Source: Corticium candelabrum (taxonomy: Eukaryota; Porifera; Homoscleromorpha; Homosclerophorida; Plakinidae). Taken from it: 64,000 nt of DNA. The position numbers were made by a program, and so were the translations under genes. Location of the stretch: contig NC_085087.1 in the NCBI RefSeq assembly GCF_963422355.1, positions 4,186,498 to 4,250,497 of the forward strand. Reading direction: 5' to 3'. The first letter of the stretch is position 1, and every line of letters begins with the position of its first letter. Under the pieces are notes generated by a model, which did no database searches, had not been told where the DNA came from, and was given only the letters and a program-made list of their open reading frames with translations. Below are positions 22,230 to 34,128 of the stretch, one piece after another.

Positions 22230-25093
22230 CAGGGGCTGATGCAGGGGTGGTGGACAGGGTGGCTATTCCTCAGATTTTTTGAACGGAAAGAAACCTTGTA
22301 GTATTCTGTTTAACTTTAATTAATGGTACACAAATACAATACAATGTTCAAGGTTGTGTTCAAGATCAAGTTTACTCTTACAACGCATTGCTATCATCGT
22401 ACAATACAGAAGGACTGCACATCCGTCTCGGGTGTTGACTCCTAAAAGTACTGCATATCTTCTCTATTTTAAGTAGAATGTCAAATCCATGAAGCGCCAG
22501 AACACCTCAGTTGCCAAGTCTATCGCAAGTCACAGTGGTACGAAGCCAGGTATGCACTTGCCTGAGGCAAGAAAATGACCTCTCTGCTTCAGCACTACCA
22601 ACTGGAAAAACAGCTAGAATGCAGAGCAGTTCTCGAACATTTGGAAAGAATAGCAGATCAGCATCCTCGCTCAAAAGTTGTGTTATGGATTTGATCTCCG
22701 TAATCCCATGACAGTGCTGCCTCCAACGGATAAGTTCACTCTCAAAGTTATCCTCTGTTGGCATCAGATGTCCCCATTTAGATGTCAAAATTCCTACCGT
22801 TTCTTCTAAACTTTCATTCTTGGTAATGACCTCTGGTACTAAAACACAGACTTCAAAATGTGCTCTTTTATCGCTTGCAAATCTAGACTCAAGATCAGAA
22901 AGGATGGAGTCCAAAAACGGAATTGTCAGTGATACTCTCCAGTAATCACAAGGCAACAACACAGTAGGATTTGCTCTTGTTTGCCTTCCCTTTATGATGC
23001 GTGGCATTGCGTCATCACTTCCAATATCAGCGGCTAGCTCCTTGGCTTTAGCGTATATTCGGTTATGCTCTACATCCACATCGTTTCGAATCCTTTTGTA
23101 AAATTGGACAACTTCGTCAACTTTCTTGAAGCCAAAGTACAACTCCTGCAACCTTGCTTGCAGACACTCTGCAATTGGACGTATGGGTTCAAGAAGCTGC
23201 TTCACAAGCATGAAAACTACAATGTGTTCAAATACAACAAATGTGTACCTCAAGCCATTTGCAGCAGTTCGTGTTTCTGAACCCCATTTCCAGTTGCTTG
23301 CATCAGGATAAAGTTTGTCACAATTGCTTGGGTAACATATCTCATCCCAGGTTCAATAAGATAGGTGTAAAGTTCCAGAATTGTGTCAAAAGTTGTATGC
23401 CTCTCAACCCATCTCGTCTTGCACAAACCATTGATTTTTGTCTTCTTGGTAGCTGGGCACTGACAGCTAATAACGTATTCCAGAAATCTCTGTCGTTTGG
23501 GAGAGTTATGGAAAAATAGATATGCTTGCTGGCAACTGTCAAACATGTTCCTAATTGCCATTATTTGTGACGACTTGCATATTACTAGATTCAGACTGTG
23601 CAAGCAGCAGCCTTGATAATCTGTATCAGGTGCCACACGTTTGATATGCGCTTGCACACCAACACTGGATGAGCTCATTGAACTGGTTGTATCATACGCT
23701 TGTCCTCGACAATTCCTGATGTCAATCTTATGCTTTTCAAAAACACAGGATACCCTGTGCAATAGATTCCCCAGTTATCCTTTGAAGAAAGACGAAATCC
23801 AGCAAGACTTCATGTTTCTTTGGCTTCCGCTCAAAGTTACCTTTTTGAACTTCTAAGAACCGTAAATAAACTGACAATATCTCTTGCCCATGAGATGTAA
23901 CCTCGTCTGCTAAAACTGAAAAGTGTGCACATTCCCTCAAGCATTCTCTGTAGAAATCTCGAATCTGGTCAGCAGCAATCTCTAATATTTCGTTCTGAAT
24001 GTTTAAACTAATGTACTTTGCATTTGCAGGTCCAGTCCTGAGATGCTGATCCAAGCAAGAATTGGTGCCAGCAAGCAGCCTTACCAATGCAATAAAATTT
24101 CCCTCATTTCGTGTTGCAGGAATGTCAAAGTGGATTTTATCTTGCTTAAGACCTTGCAAGGCGATCCTCTGCTTTCCACACATAATAACAGCTTCAACGA
24201 TGGTAGGCAGAACTTCTAAGTTGAATTTGTAGTTTCTGGCATTAATATCTGTCATTCTGTTGTCAATTCTTGCTGCAGGATTGGAATAATGCATCCTAAA
24301 GTGGTACGCCCGATCAACAGCTCGTGAATGATATTCCGTTGTCGCATGTCTACCACGAATCTCTTTGGATTTGTTGTAATTAAGAAACGGGGTTCTAAGG
24401 AATACGCCAAGGTGAAGAGATCTCATCCCATCAGGAGTCAGAAATAAAATGCACGGTAGACACCAACCTCCCTTGTCATCCCTTGATTTACCATAGCGAA
24501 GCCAGTTATCCTCACGAAGCCAACTTCTTTGAAATGTAATCTGCTTGACCTTCCGCTTTTTACCCTCAGGATCTCCAGCAGGAAATGACCTTGTGTCCAA
24601 CTCATCATCCCGGATGTCGTCTTGCACGGTAGTTAGCAAACGGTACTTGTCATCGGCAGTTAGCTCTCTTGTATGTCTAATTGCAATCTGAAGGAGACTG
24701 CTTTGCAAACCCTCCGGCTCCTGTAGTTGACTTTTGCTGAGGGTCGCCGTCGCAGGTTGTACATATTCTTGCGACAGTTGCCTTTGTTCATTCCGCATCC
24801 CTGATTCTTGTGCTCCGTAGCCTCCATCGAACGCTAACACAAACAGTGTTGGCTGCTTGTTTTTGAGTGAGACGTCATGATCAGATGCTGACGTCATGAT
24901 CAGATGCTAACGTCACCATCAGCCGCCCTTGGCAATATCCCGGATATGGGCTACAGTCGCGGTGGACTTGAGTTAGACTGTCTTCACTCAATTCGCTAGT
25001 AGCTATCTAGTACAATTTTGTCACACTCCAATATGTCTCACTTACGACCACTAGCTAGCCACCCCCTTCTAAAAAATCCTGGATCAGCGCCTG
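22230..25093 (-). mobile_element. hAT-superfamily DNA transposon, 2864 bp, with 5-bp target duplication
   Basis: Terminal inverted repeats CAGGGGCTGATGCAGG (left) and CAGGCGCTGATCCAGG (right, reverse complement) match at 14 of 16 positions. AAGTG flanks both ends (22225-22229 and 25094-25098). Paralogous sites at about 31945, 37045 and 43505 read straight through GAAGCAAGTGTTGTGAATAA or a close variant, proving the boundaries. Inside is a minus-strand transposase with two frame breaks. The duplication is 5 bp rather than the usual 8; a 5-bp hAT subgroup has been described, to my recollection. A 19-bp tandem repeat (24871-24908) lies at the transposase start. Confidence 0.9.
22507..24897 (-). 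pseudogene. hAT transposase (TTF finger, DUF4371, C-terminal dimerisation), frameshifted
   Basis: Three overlapping frames: 24897-23737, 23762-23250 and 23253-22507. The first gives a TTF-type finger-like region (WLREDNWLRYGKSR, GGWCLPCILF), CGKQRIALQG, and FSVLADEVTSHGQEILSVYL, which bears the first catalytic acidic residue. The second gives NCRGQAYDTTSSMS, HSLNLVICKSS and CKTRWVERHTTF. The third ends with the hAT dimerisation signature FPVGSAEAERSFSCLR. The pattern is that of ZMYM1- and 52-kDa-repressor-like hAT transposases. The first break is at a T5 run near 23742; the second lies near 23310. The stop after DRLGN falls about ten residues before this family usually ends. With so few lesions the element is probably young. 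Confidence 0.85.
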
Positions 25094-26570
25094 AAGTGTT
25101 GTGAATAACGCTAACAAGATCGTAGCCCTGATGTCATAAAACGAACTACCTGCACGTTATCTACATTTCAGTCTGCTTTTAACTTTGTGTTCGAAAACTC
25201 TTTCGCCTGCTCTCTCTCTCTCTAGTAGGATGCATGACCATTGCACTCTAGAAATCTGTTGACCCTTGATCGAGTGACATACACGTGTACCGAAACCAGA
25301 CACGAGTGAGATCGTCTCCCCGAGTCTGGGAACGAGACCGTAGGAAATAATTTTATGTACCTGTACTAATACAGTGAGTCACCGATACCCAATGACATGA
25401 AGACTATAATAGCTAGGAGCCTTGGCAGAGTAAATGCGCTCTGCATGTTGTTACCCGAGGCCCGGGGAGTAGTGCGACTGTACTTACAACCGTACGACCG
25501 TATTTAGACTCGATTAGCCCGGATACAAATAAAGCTATTGCAACCAATACGAGAAGTGGCATCGTTATCAACCAATAGACAAACGTGAAGTCATCATAAG
25601 GCTTCACCTCTCTTTTTTTGGTGTAGAGAATTCTGCCATTGGGCGTCCGTCCTGTACATGGTGTTTAGTCCTTTGCTTTACATAAGGATTTAGCAACGCA
25701 TGTGCATGTTTTTCCACCAACAACCAGGCGTCTAGAAAGCGAAGTTTCTGGATACAGGCGCCGGCGATATGCGGCACGTGTAGCTGTACCGGACTTGCAA
25801 TTTTTTTGCTCCACGGTGCTTCTGCAGTCTGACAGCTTAAATTTTAGGTGTGCGTGGCTGAGCGGCCGGGTCGCGATGTTGAGTCGTCTTCAACAGAAAT
25901 TTGTCGCTTCACAGGAATTTGCGAAGAGAAACGTGCATTGCCCATGACAGTGCGTCTGTTTGTCGAACGAAGCAACTGACCTGTAAGTACGCTAGTGCGT
26001 CTCTATTTATTTTTGTTACGGTATATCACAAGGTCAGAGCGAACAGAGACGCCTAATCTACATTTGCACGTGCATGTTTCTTACATTAATGTTTTGTTTT
26101 GACTTTGGCGGCTCTGGGGTCACCTCATTACGACAACCTGTGCCTATTTAGCTGTAGGCCTAAATGGGTGATAGCTGTGTAAATACGGTAGGCGTAACCA
26201 CCACGTGCACGTGAAGGGATATTTAACGTTGTCAAATTCTTTCCTTCCTCCTGCTTACCCTCAACTGCACTGTACACACGTTTTAGAATGTTGTGCGCAT
26301 GTTCTAAATCAATATTGGTTCTGTTTTAGTTTACAGTGCATAGAGCACACTTCTTACAAATTTACATAAAACTATTTGCGACACAAACGAAATTTGAGAA
26401 TTTAGGTAAACGTGCAGATATATACAGTCCCCGCTCCGACTGTTTCAGAATGAAACAAGTGGTTAACAAGACTGAAGCAATTAATATGCAGATGAACAAA
26501 CTAGAAGTAAATATAAACAAAATAGGAAATCTAGAGAATACGAAGAGACATATAGTGGTCTATTAGACGA
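25094..26570. repeat. Duplicated intergenic block, copy A
   Basis: Resumes the unit interrupted by the hAT element. Homologous to 31945-33195 (D), 37045-38460 (B) and 43505-44868 (C). Contains the exon-like segment 25848-25982, an inverted pair GCGTCTCT / AGAGACGC about 60 bp apart (about 26005-26065), and a terminal repeat CAGTCCCCGCTCCGACTG. Confidence 0.8.
25848..25982 (+). other. 135-nt exon-like block conserved in four copies
   Basis: Preceded by AATTTTAG and followed by GTAAGTACG. Equivalent blocks at 32689-32823, 37743-37877 and 44215-44349 are all exactly 135 nt, although the flanks contain indels. In copies A, B and D the same frame is open for 44 codons (starting VCVAE or VYVAE, with GICE, ending in R-S-N/D and TGA); copy C is open throughout. 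A possible preceding exon (about 25668-25765) reads LATHVHVFPPTTRRLES up to RRYA before G/CACGTG. No family recognised. It could be the decayed tail of an old gene, or chance. Confidence 0.35.
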
Positions 26571-26589
26571 AAAGAAATTTCGTGGTTTA

Positions 26590-27490
26590 CCCTAACCATT
26601 TGCAGCTTAGGTAAGCCTTAGGAAAGCATGAAGATGCCTAAATCACAGCTTTTAATAGCATGGGGCATCAGCAGTGGCGCTACAAAGAATTCAATGTTTA
26701 GTCTAGGTCTTGTACATGCTGATGTTGTTATTGCTGCCTTTGGTGGTCGGCTATATAGTGCAAAACATTAGACATCAGCTCTGCACCAGAACTGGTAATG
26801 TCCTTTCTTCACATTTGGGGATCTTGTAAAGGCACTAGGAATGATCACTAGAACAAAGGAACAAGGGGTGGCTTAAATTATTTAGCAAGCTTTCTAAAAT
26901 TTGCAGTCCCTAGAAAGTTTGTGGATGTGTAAGTGTGATCTCTACACAAATCGTTCATCGTTTGTGTACCATTTCACCATGTAAATCCTTTCTCAATAAT
27001 AGATATCAATAAGGAAAGAACTTGAATATATGCAACAGCACTAAGTCTCCTCACTCTTGGTCGTGTGATTTTGTCAGCCAGAAAATCTATTTGTAAATGC
27101 AAATGTCACGTTGTCTTGTTTATAAAGTCAGTGTGCAAAATCTGTATCTCGAGGCAAAACCAAGTTGCTTACAACGACCGACTTCCTGTTGTTTGACATC
27201 ATATACGCTAGCACTAATGTTCCAGACGCTCGACTGTACATTTGCAGTTTACAGGATAATCTTTCTGAGCATTCAAGTAATCAAATCTCAATAAAGCTTG
27301 ATCTATAACACCGACATATCCAAACAAGCTGATCAAGTACATCTACAGACAGATATCAAGCAGTTATTCACTATCATGTCTATGTCAACGATCACAAACA
27401 AATTTAGACATTGTTACTTCACAAAATAGAGCATCAATCATTACGATGTATTGTAAGCCAACTTTCTCCTACGTAACTGATTGTACTTCA
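26590..27490. repeat. Duplicated block G, copy 1
   Basis: Homologous to 46180-47065. Shared landmarks include GTTATTGCTGC...TTTGGTGGTCGG, GCAAATGTCACGTTGTCTTG and CAAGCTGATCAAGTACATC. In both places it ends against a cystine-knot coding exon on the minus strand, so gene and flank were duplicated together. Confidence 0.8.
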
Positions 27491-27707
27491 TCAGTGTTTC
27501 ACTTGACAGTTCATGCAGGTGCAGTATGATGAAACTTTATACAATATCCGTCGATTTCTACCGGAGGAGATCAATTAACAATATCTCTTTGCATACTTTG
27601 CTGCTGCACAGCACTTCATGTCAAGTGTATCCATGGAGTTAACGTTGTTCTCCGAACTACCTGTGCATGATGTACAATGTCCAGAGCATCCCTTCCCTAT
27701 ATCTGGT
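27491..27707 (-). pseudogene. Truncated cystine-knot protein pseudogene
   Basis: The minus strand reads PDIGKGCSGHCTSCTGSSEN, then LDMKCCAAAKY, a TAA where the intact paralogue has a T-Y-L-F segment, then SSGRNRR and YCTCMNCQVKH before TGA. It aligns with the second half of the gene at 47066-47407. The signal peptide and first cysteines are absent: homology stops at about 27707, where the dispersed gene-family copy 2 begins. Both the truncation and the internal stop make it non-functional. Confidence 0.82.
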
Positions 27708-29570
27708 CTCTTCTGTCGCACACCAGCGACATTGAGTACAAAGAGAAGGAGTACTAATGTTTTCCTTTGAAAACATTTGAATTGAGGGACACAATTCTAG
27801 CAAATTTGTCATGAAAGAGGTGATACCTGGACAGATGCCGTACAAGCAAGACTTTTGCATGTTCATGATCTTCATGCTGCAAATGCAGTGTACCACGGAG
27901 GCCGTAATGTAAATTTCCATACGAAGAAAGAGATACCAGCAATTTATCATCATGAATTAATTGAAAAGAGCAAAATTAGGTCGCCCAAAAGATAAAGAAA
28001 GAACAGATGCCTTCATGGAGGTTGCTAGTTTCTTGAAGAAAATGATGACGAACAGATCACGTATGAAACATAACCAGCCTGACTCAGAACACGGTGCATA
28101 CAGCTACTCACACATGCAGCAGAAACTGCAGAAATATTTTGAAGATATTATCATTGAAACTGAGATCAATGGTAAGCCCAACGTCGTTACCTCTAGAGAG
28201 AAGGCCAAAGCTGTGCTCCATGACTTCTACAGTCAGCAGAAAGCTGATCTTGACACGGAAAAATGAAGATAGTAGAAACTACTGCTAAACCGAATGGGGA
28301 CGACATCAGAGCAGTGGAAACATCTCACAAAGTCTATCATCAGTGGAAACATCAAACAGCACATCTTGATATTCTTTGAAAGACTTTCATCATGACTGGT
28401 TCGCCAAAGCCAATGTGGTCTGGGATGATGCAAATTCTGCATCAAGGCAATCACTCTGGAAGAACGTCTGTGATGTTTCTACCCACGATCGACATAAATC
28501 CCAGTGATGTGCCATGTGTATACTCAACATTGAAATATGTATGTAAGCTTGCACGTTGTCACAATGTTACAGCCATTATCACGTTTGATCAGCCACTTTC
28601 TGAAAGTCTCTGATGATTATTGTATACAGAAGCGAGTTACCTTGGGTGTATTGGCCATCTCATGGCTGCATCTGAATACAAGAATTGCGGCAATTGACTT
28701 ACGCACCCACTGCAGTAATGCACATGCTTACTGGTAAGGCAATTTCTCGAGCAGTACGGGCACAGCTTATTGTTGATGCAGTTCTCAGTGCCTTACTGCT
28801 GGCCAAAACATATAAAGAGCCTTTAGCCGGAAGTTCAGATGACCCAGAATCTGGAAATGTGGAAAAAGAAGAGTTTTTAAAAGCTACAACGTTATCACAT
28901 AAGAAGTCTGCTAGACATCTAGACCTGGATAAAGCTGCTGTTCTCTATGAGAAGGTGATGCAACGTTCAATGTCTGCATATCAAGTTTGTCAGTGTGGTG
29001 TGATAACCAGAATTGGTGATGCTCTTCAAAAGAGAAACCAAATTCCTAAAGTCATCAAGGACTGCTCCACTTTGGTTGCAGTACGTGGATATGGTTGATA
29101 TACTTTGCAAGTATATCCGGGCAGAGCGAACTGACAACTGGGAATTGCATCTTCAAACTGTTTCAGAAATGCACACAAACCCTGCATGGATATATCTGCA
29201 GCGAATGTCTAATCTCCACAATAAGCATCCAGATGTGTATCACCATTTTAGAGGAGGTCTCCATGTAGTGAGAAGTGATCGTCATTGGGCTGGCTTGGTC
29301 CTCGGATCTCATCATCGAGCAGGTGCCTAGGAGAAGCCTGAAGACCAGCGGGAGTCTCACAAAAGGACGAAGGATGACTAAGCCGCAATTAACGCCTGAC
29401 ATGGTTGTTGTCCACGCCAGCTTGTGCTAACGTGAACTGTGCCATGCAAGAGCTGACTGGGCTTAGCTACAGCACAAGAGAGCAAAAAAAAGATACAACC
29501 AAGGCTAGACAAGCTCGTGACTAGAAAAATAGCCATACAAGTCTGGTGTCTTCCTATAATACTTTAGCCT
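27708..29570 (+). pseudogene. Decayed copy 2 of the dispersed uncharacterised gene family
   Basis: Homologous to 16270-18016 and somewhat better preserved. Longest pieces: LGRPKDKERTDAFMEVASFL (27961 on), LQKYFEDIIIETEINGKPN, VLHDFYSQQKADLDTEK, HQGNHSGRTSVMFLPTIDIN and PSDVPCVYSTLKYVCKLARC (28430 on), IRTHCSNAHAY region, AVRAQLIVDAVLSALLLAK (28740 on), YIRAERTDNWELHLQ, PDVYHHFRGGLHVVRSDRHW (29220 on), and a tail NCAMQELTGLSYSTREQKK near 29440. Frameshifts and stops separate the pieces. Its left edge cuts the cystine-knot pseudogene. No terminal repeats or target duplication were recognised, so the transposition mechanism, if any, is unknown. Confidence 0.65.
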
Positions 29571-29633
29571 TTAAAGGTAAGTAGTTGAATAAACATAGAA
29601 AGTTGAAACACATTTACAACTCCACAGAAACAT

Positions 29634-29670
<37 letters not shown>

Positions 29671-30245
29671 TATATACCAAAAAGGATGTTGTAGAATCGG
29701 TAACAAGTATGTTAGCGTATGACCACGTTTTGACACTTTCCCCTGCACATATTCCTTAAGACTTTGATTATGTTATAAAAACACTTTTCTGTATACGAGA
29801 CACTTGAAAAGTTTGTTTTGCAATTGGTTTAAGGTTGACTCAAAATTTGTTAAAAATGCTTGTACTAGTTCTCAAGAGCAACCAAGCGCGGAGCAATTGC
29901 ATGACATGATTGCTGCTCTTTGTTGTTCTTGAGAGTATTGCAGGCCACAGGCATTAGGAAATACGTCTGTGTGAAAAATTCGAAGTGTAAACCAAATTTG
30001 TATGTCCAATGAGCGCAAATATGAGAGTAGATAGGCATGTGAAATAAATTTACCCTAGACAGTGCATATGTCTAGGCGCTATACAGCTGCATTTACCTGA
30101 ACAGTCTCTAGTGACAGTTGATCGGTTTTATCAGTTGAGATTTCTACTTCTTTTGTTCTACACATGACTCTGACAAACATGCACAAAGAAATATCACAAG
30201 TGCTCAACAGCAGCAACAGCAACAAGATACACACACATACGCACA

Positions 30246-30284
<39 letters not shown>

Positions 30285-30333
30285 CTTTTCAAAAGTCCTA
30301 GGTTCTTGTGACTTCTGAAAAAGTGTGTGCTAA

Positions 30334-30411
<78 letters not shown>

Positions 30412-30904
30412 TTCTGCTTTTAATCATTTGTGATGTATAGTCTTCGACTGGACCTCTACATAGTACTCCAGAACTCTACTTCTGTTATAGTGCTACCAGT
30501 CCTGTAGACGCTTATTGTACTGTATCGTTCGGTATATTACAATAAAGGACCTTTCATAGAGAGAGAGAGAGAGAGAGTGGGGAGTTTGGGTTGGTTTTGG
30601 GTTAGTTTTTAAAAATATATGCACTGCGTAAATATATATATATATATATACATATATTTGTTTCTACTTTCCAAATTGGGCGTTGATTAGCTATTTGATT
30701 GGGAGCTGGTATTGGTATTATTGCACATGTTTGTAGTACCACAGATTGGTTGGTAGAGGGCACAAATTGTTGGTATGCCATAACACTGTCAATACCTTTC
30801 TTTAACTTAACACAATATTACTAGTAAGTTACGCAATAACACTGTTGTGGCAATTGAAATATGAAAGTACATAAAACTATTTTTACCTCTATTAAACTAA
30901 ACAG
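29571..30904. other. Non-coding stretch with several simple repeats
   Basis: Holds (TA)n at 29638-29668, (CA)n at 30228-30280, (TA)n at 30338-30380 followed by (GATA)n at 30380-30410, (GA)n at 30559-30577 and (TA)n at 30632-30652. No gene is seen. The right edge is the truncated start of array copy D. Confidence 0.6.
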
Positions 30905-30984
30905 AAAGCTAGAGTAAAGACAAACAACCATTACAACAACTCACTGAGTCCTACAAAGCATTTGATATTTGAATGAAATGATTC

Positions 30985-31059
30985 CTTAGTGCTTGCCATC
31001 TCCTCTCAATCTGCGGTCACAACTACTAACAAGAGCACAAATAGTTGAATTCGCTGCAT
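30985..31059 (-). pseudogene. Collagen-like gene copy D, exon 1 only
   Basis: Matches exon 1 of copy A (MQRIQL...VLLLVVVTAD) but has TGA where A has TCA after the signal peptide, and GA instead of the GT donor. Homology to copy A begins near 30908 (CTAGAGTAAAGAC), the intron-side edge of exon 2; exons 2-7 are missing. Confidence 0.85.
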
Positions 31060-33195
31060 GATGATGAACGAATCAGAGCGTTTGAACGGTAGAACTTGTA
31101 GCTTGCAGTCCAGCGGTTTGGTCTTCTAATGTACATGAAAGAACGGAACATGACGTCATTGTTTTAGTCAAAGCTCCTCCTTCATCTCACGTGAGTCCTG
31201 ACACACGGAATTACGTGATTGTCGGGACTAGCAATAATTGCCTACTGTTTAAATAAAACGGTAACGTTGTAAACTAGTAAGTGCAATACTGAATATATGT
31301 AATTACTGGAACAAATCACGACAAACCGTGTAAATTACTATGTTGGTCGACTAGCGCACTCAGGAAGGCAGTTGGAAGTCGTTGATTGACGTCGATCACT
31401 AGATAGGTCCTGTACGCGTTCTACTTTAGGGATTTCTTTTTACGGTAACTACAACAAATTAAATAGGAATCGATGTAGTGCTGTAGGTGCCATGCATGGC
31501 AACTATCGAAAGTGTTGTGTCTCTTTTTTTTGCTAACGTTTTCCAATACAACGACTACAACTGTAGCTTTTGACATGTTTCGAGTAAGCTGTAGATGTGG
31601 TGAAATTCCGATGAGAGTGTCTCGCGAGGTCTTGAATTAGTGGGAGAGCAGACCGCTAAGTATGTCTCTTCGATCTCTAATTTAGAGTAGGTGCGTCGTA
31701 ATCTCTCGTGCAAGCGAATTTTGCAACGATCAATATATTTAACGGGAATAGACTGCAAGAAATCGGGATCTGTATGTATGTGCATGGAATTCTACTTGAT
31801 CTCGTGAGAGTTAATTATCTAGTTGCAGTAATGACGTACGGTACGGTATCATATCTTAAATGAATGTGGGGATTCCTCGAGTTGTGGGCGTGATCGCATC
31901 TTTACCTGAGGGTTATATGACTGTCGGCAAAGGAGTGAAGCAAGTGTTGTGAATAACGTTAACAAGACTGTAACATTAATGTCGTAAAACGAGCTATCTG
32001 CACGTGTTCTACATTTCAGTCTGCTTCGTGTTCGAAAACTCTCTCGCCTGCTCTCTCTAGTGGGATGCATGACCACTGCACTATAGAAATCTGTTGACCT
32101 TTGATCGATTGACATACCCGTGTACTGAAACCAGACACACGAGTGAGATTATGTCTTGGAGTCTGGGAACAAGACTGTAGGGAATAATTTATGTACCTGT
32201 AATACAGTGAGTCACAGCTACACAATGACATGAAGACTCTAGGAACCTTGGCAGAGTAAATGCGCTCTGCATGTTACCCGAGGCCCGAGCAGTAATGCGA
32301 CTGTACGTACGACCGTACGACCGTATTATATTGTACTCGACTAGTGCAGATGTAAATATAGCTATTCCAACCAATAGACGAGAAATGGTGTCATTACCAA
32401 CCAATAGACGAACGTGATGTCATCACAAGGCTCCACCTCTCTTTATTGGTGTAGAGAATTCGGCCACCGGGCGTCCGTCCTGTACATGGTGGTTAGTCCT
32501 TTGCTTTACATAAGGGTTTAGCAACGCATGTGCATGTTTTCCCACCAACAACCAGGCGTCTAGAAAGCGAAGTTGCTGGATTCAGGCGCCAGCGCTTTGC
32601 GTACGTGTAGCTGTACCTGACTTGAAACGATTTTTGTTCCACAGTGTTTCTGCACAGTAGTTCTGCAGTCTGACAGCTTGAATTTTAGGTGTACGTGGCT
32701 GAGCGGCCGGGTGGCGGTGTTCAGTCGTCTTTAACAGAAATTTGGCGCTCTACGGGAATTTGCGAAGAGGAGCGTGCATTGTCCGTGACATTGCGTCTGT
32801 TTGCCGGACGAAGCGACTGACCTGTAAGGACGCTAGTGCGTCTCTATTTATTTTTTACGGTATTCCAAAGTGAGAGCGAACAGAGACGCCTAATCTACAT
32901 TTGCACGTGCATGTTTTCCCACATTAATAGTTTGTCTTGGCTATGGCGGCTATGGGTTCACCTCATTACGGCAACCTGTGCCTATTTAGCTGTAGGCCTA
33001 AATGGGTGATAGCTGTGTAAATACGATAGGCGTAACAACCACGTGAAGGGATTTTCGACGTAGTCAAATTCATAAGCGTTCCTGCCTTCTGCTTATCCTC
33101 AACTGCACTGTACAGTACACGTGTCTTAGCATGTGGTGTGCACGTTCTAAATCAATAAAATTTTGGTTTTCTGTTTTAGTTTACAGTGCTTATAC
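31060..33195. repeat. Array unit D: promoter flank plus duplicated intergenic block
   Basis: 31060-31945 matches the upstream flank of copies A-C. 31945-33195 matches the intergenic block, including the exon-like 32689-32823. At about 31945 the uninterrupted GAAGCAAGTGTTGTGAATAA shows the empty hAT site. The unit ends abruptly before the long-inverted-repeat element at 33243. Confidence 0.8.
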
Positions 33196-33242
33196 ATGCA
33201 ATAAAGCTGATTGCGTGCGTGAAAAAAAACCCTCGTATACAT

Positions 33243-33709
33243 AGGCGGCCAAGTGCACGCCAGAGCCGTGAGGATGACTCTGTTGCACGCAAACATCTTA
33301 GTTCTCGTTTCAGCTTCAGTTATTCGATTTTTTAAGCTTGCGGTGACAGGACATGCACAGCAGCGTCGCTAGAGCATCACCTTTGACAACTAGTCGAGCG
33401 GTAGTTTCGCTAGTCGAGCGATTAGACTAGCTAGCGGTCTGCCAAAGAATCAAAGAGTCGTCGTTTCATGCCGTCCACCAGAATATCGCCGAAACACGGA
33501 AAATGTCTCTTCTTTGTTCGTGATATCTCATGGCAGTTACAAATGATATGTTAGTCTAGGTGAAACGATCCTGCGCTGTTAGCTACCAATTAGCATCGCT
33601 TTTGATAAATAATTCCGAAATCATTTTAGTATTGTTTTGGTCGAGACTACAGTGCAACTAGAGTTCGCTCGCTCTCTGGTCTGGAAATTCGAGGCTAAAC
33701 GTAAAGTCG
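33243..33709. mobile_element. Partial second copy of the long-inverted-repeat element
   Basis: Aligns with 8150-8709: CACGCCAGAGCCGTGA, the palindromic GTTTCGCTAGTCGAGCGATT core, and the right arm CTCTCTGGTCTGGAAATTCG. The left inverted arm is missing and no CA array is present. Confidence 0.65.
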
Positions 33710-34128
33710 CGATACGTTAATAAATTAAGTTACGTTACGTTATTTGTTCGGTTTCATCAATCTTAACACTTTCAAAATATCATACCGTAATCTTTCAACG
33801 TGACTGTCACCGCTGGCAAGTGATGACGTCATATTGTGATTTGGTTTATTCAAACTCTTTCGTTCTTAGAGCAGTATACACGGTCAAAGTTATTAGGGAT
33901 TATCGTCTAGAGCTAAGCTGCTTTAATTTAATCAATTTACTATTTCGACATATACAGACAATGACAATCGATATCGTTTCTATGTAATTGTTTACTGCTA
34001 TTTGACAGTCTTGACGCTAGTAACGACAATGCAAGTCGAATGTACGTTAAAGCTAATTGATAGCAGTTACTATACATAGAAGCGGCAAACATTCATTCAC
34101 CATGCATTCTATGTAAAATGTATTTATA

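Noticed and set aside
22511..23856. Plus-strand ORFs across the hAT element
   Set aside because: Antisense shadows of the clearly homologous minus-strand transposase.
25413..25607. Minus-strand ORF with a hydrophobic membrane-like segment
   Set aside because: Not maintained in the homologous positions of units B, C or D, and no start or splice context supports it.
25848..25920. Class II tRNA-like fold (GTGGCTGAGCGG with a TGTTGA/TCAACA hairpin)
   Set aside because: No B box and no matching acceptor stem in any of the four copies; the conserved splice-like borders and open frame fit an exon better.
29163..29402. Minus-strand ORF over gene-family copy 2
   Set aside because: Shadow of the plus-strand motif block LHVVRSDRHW and following sequence.
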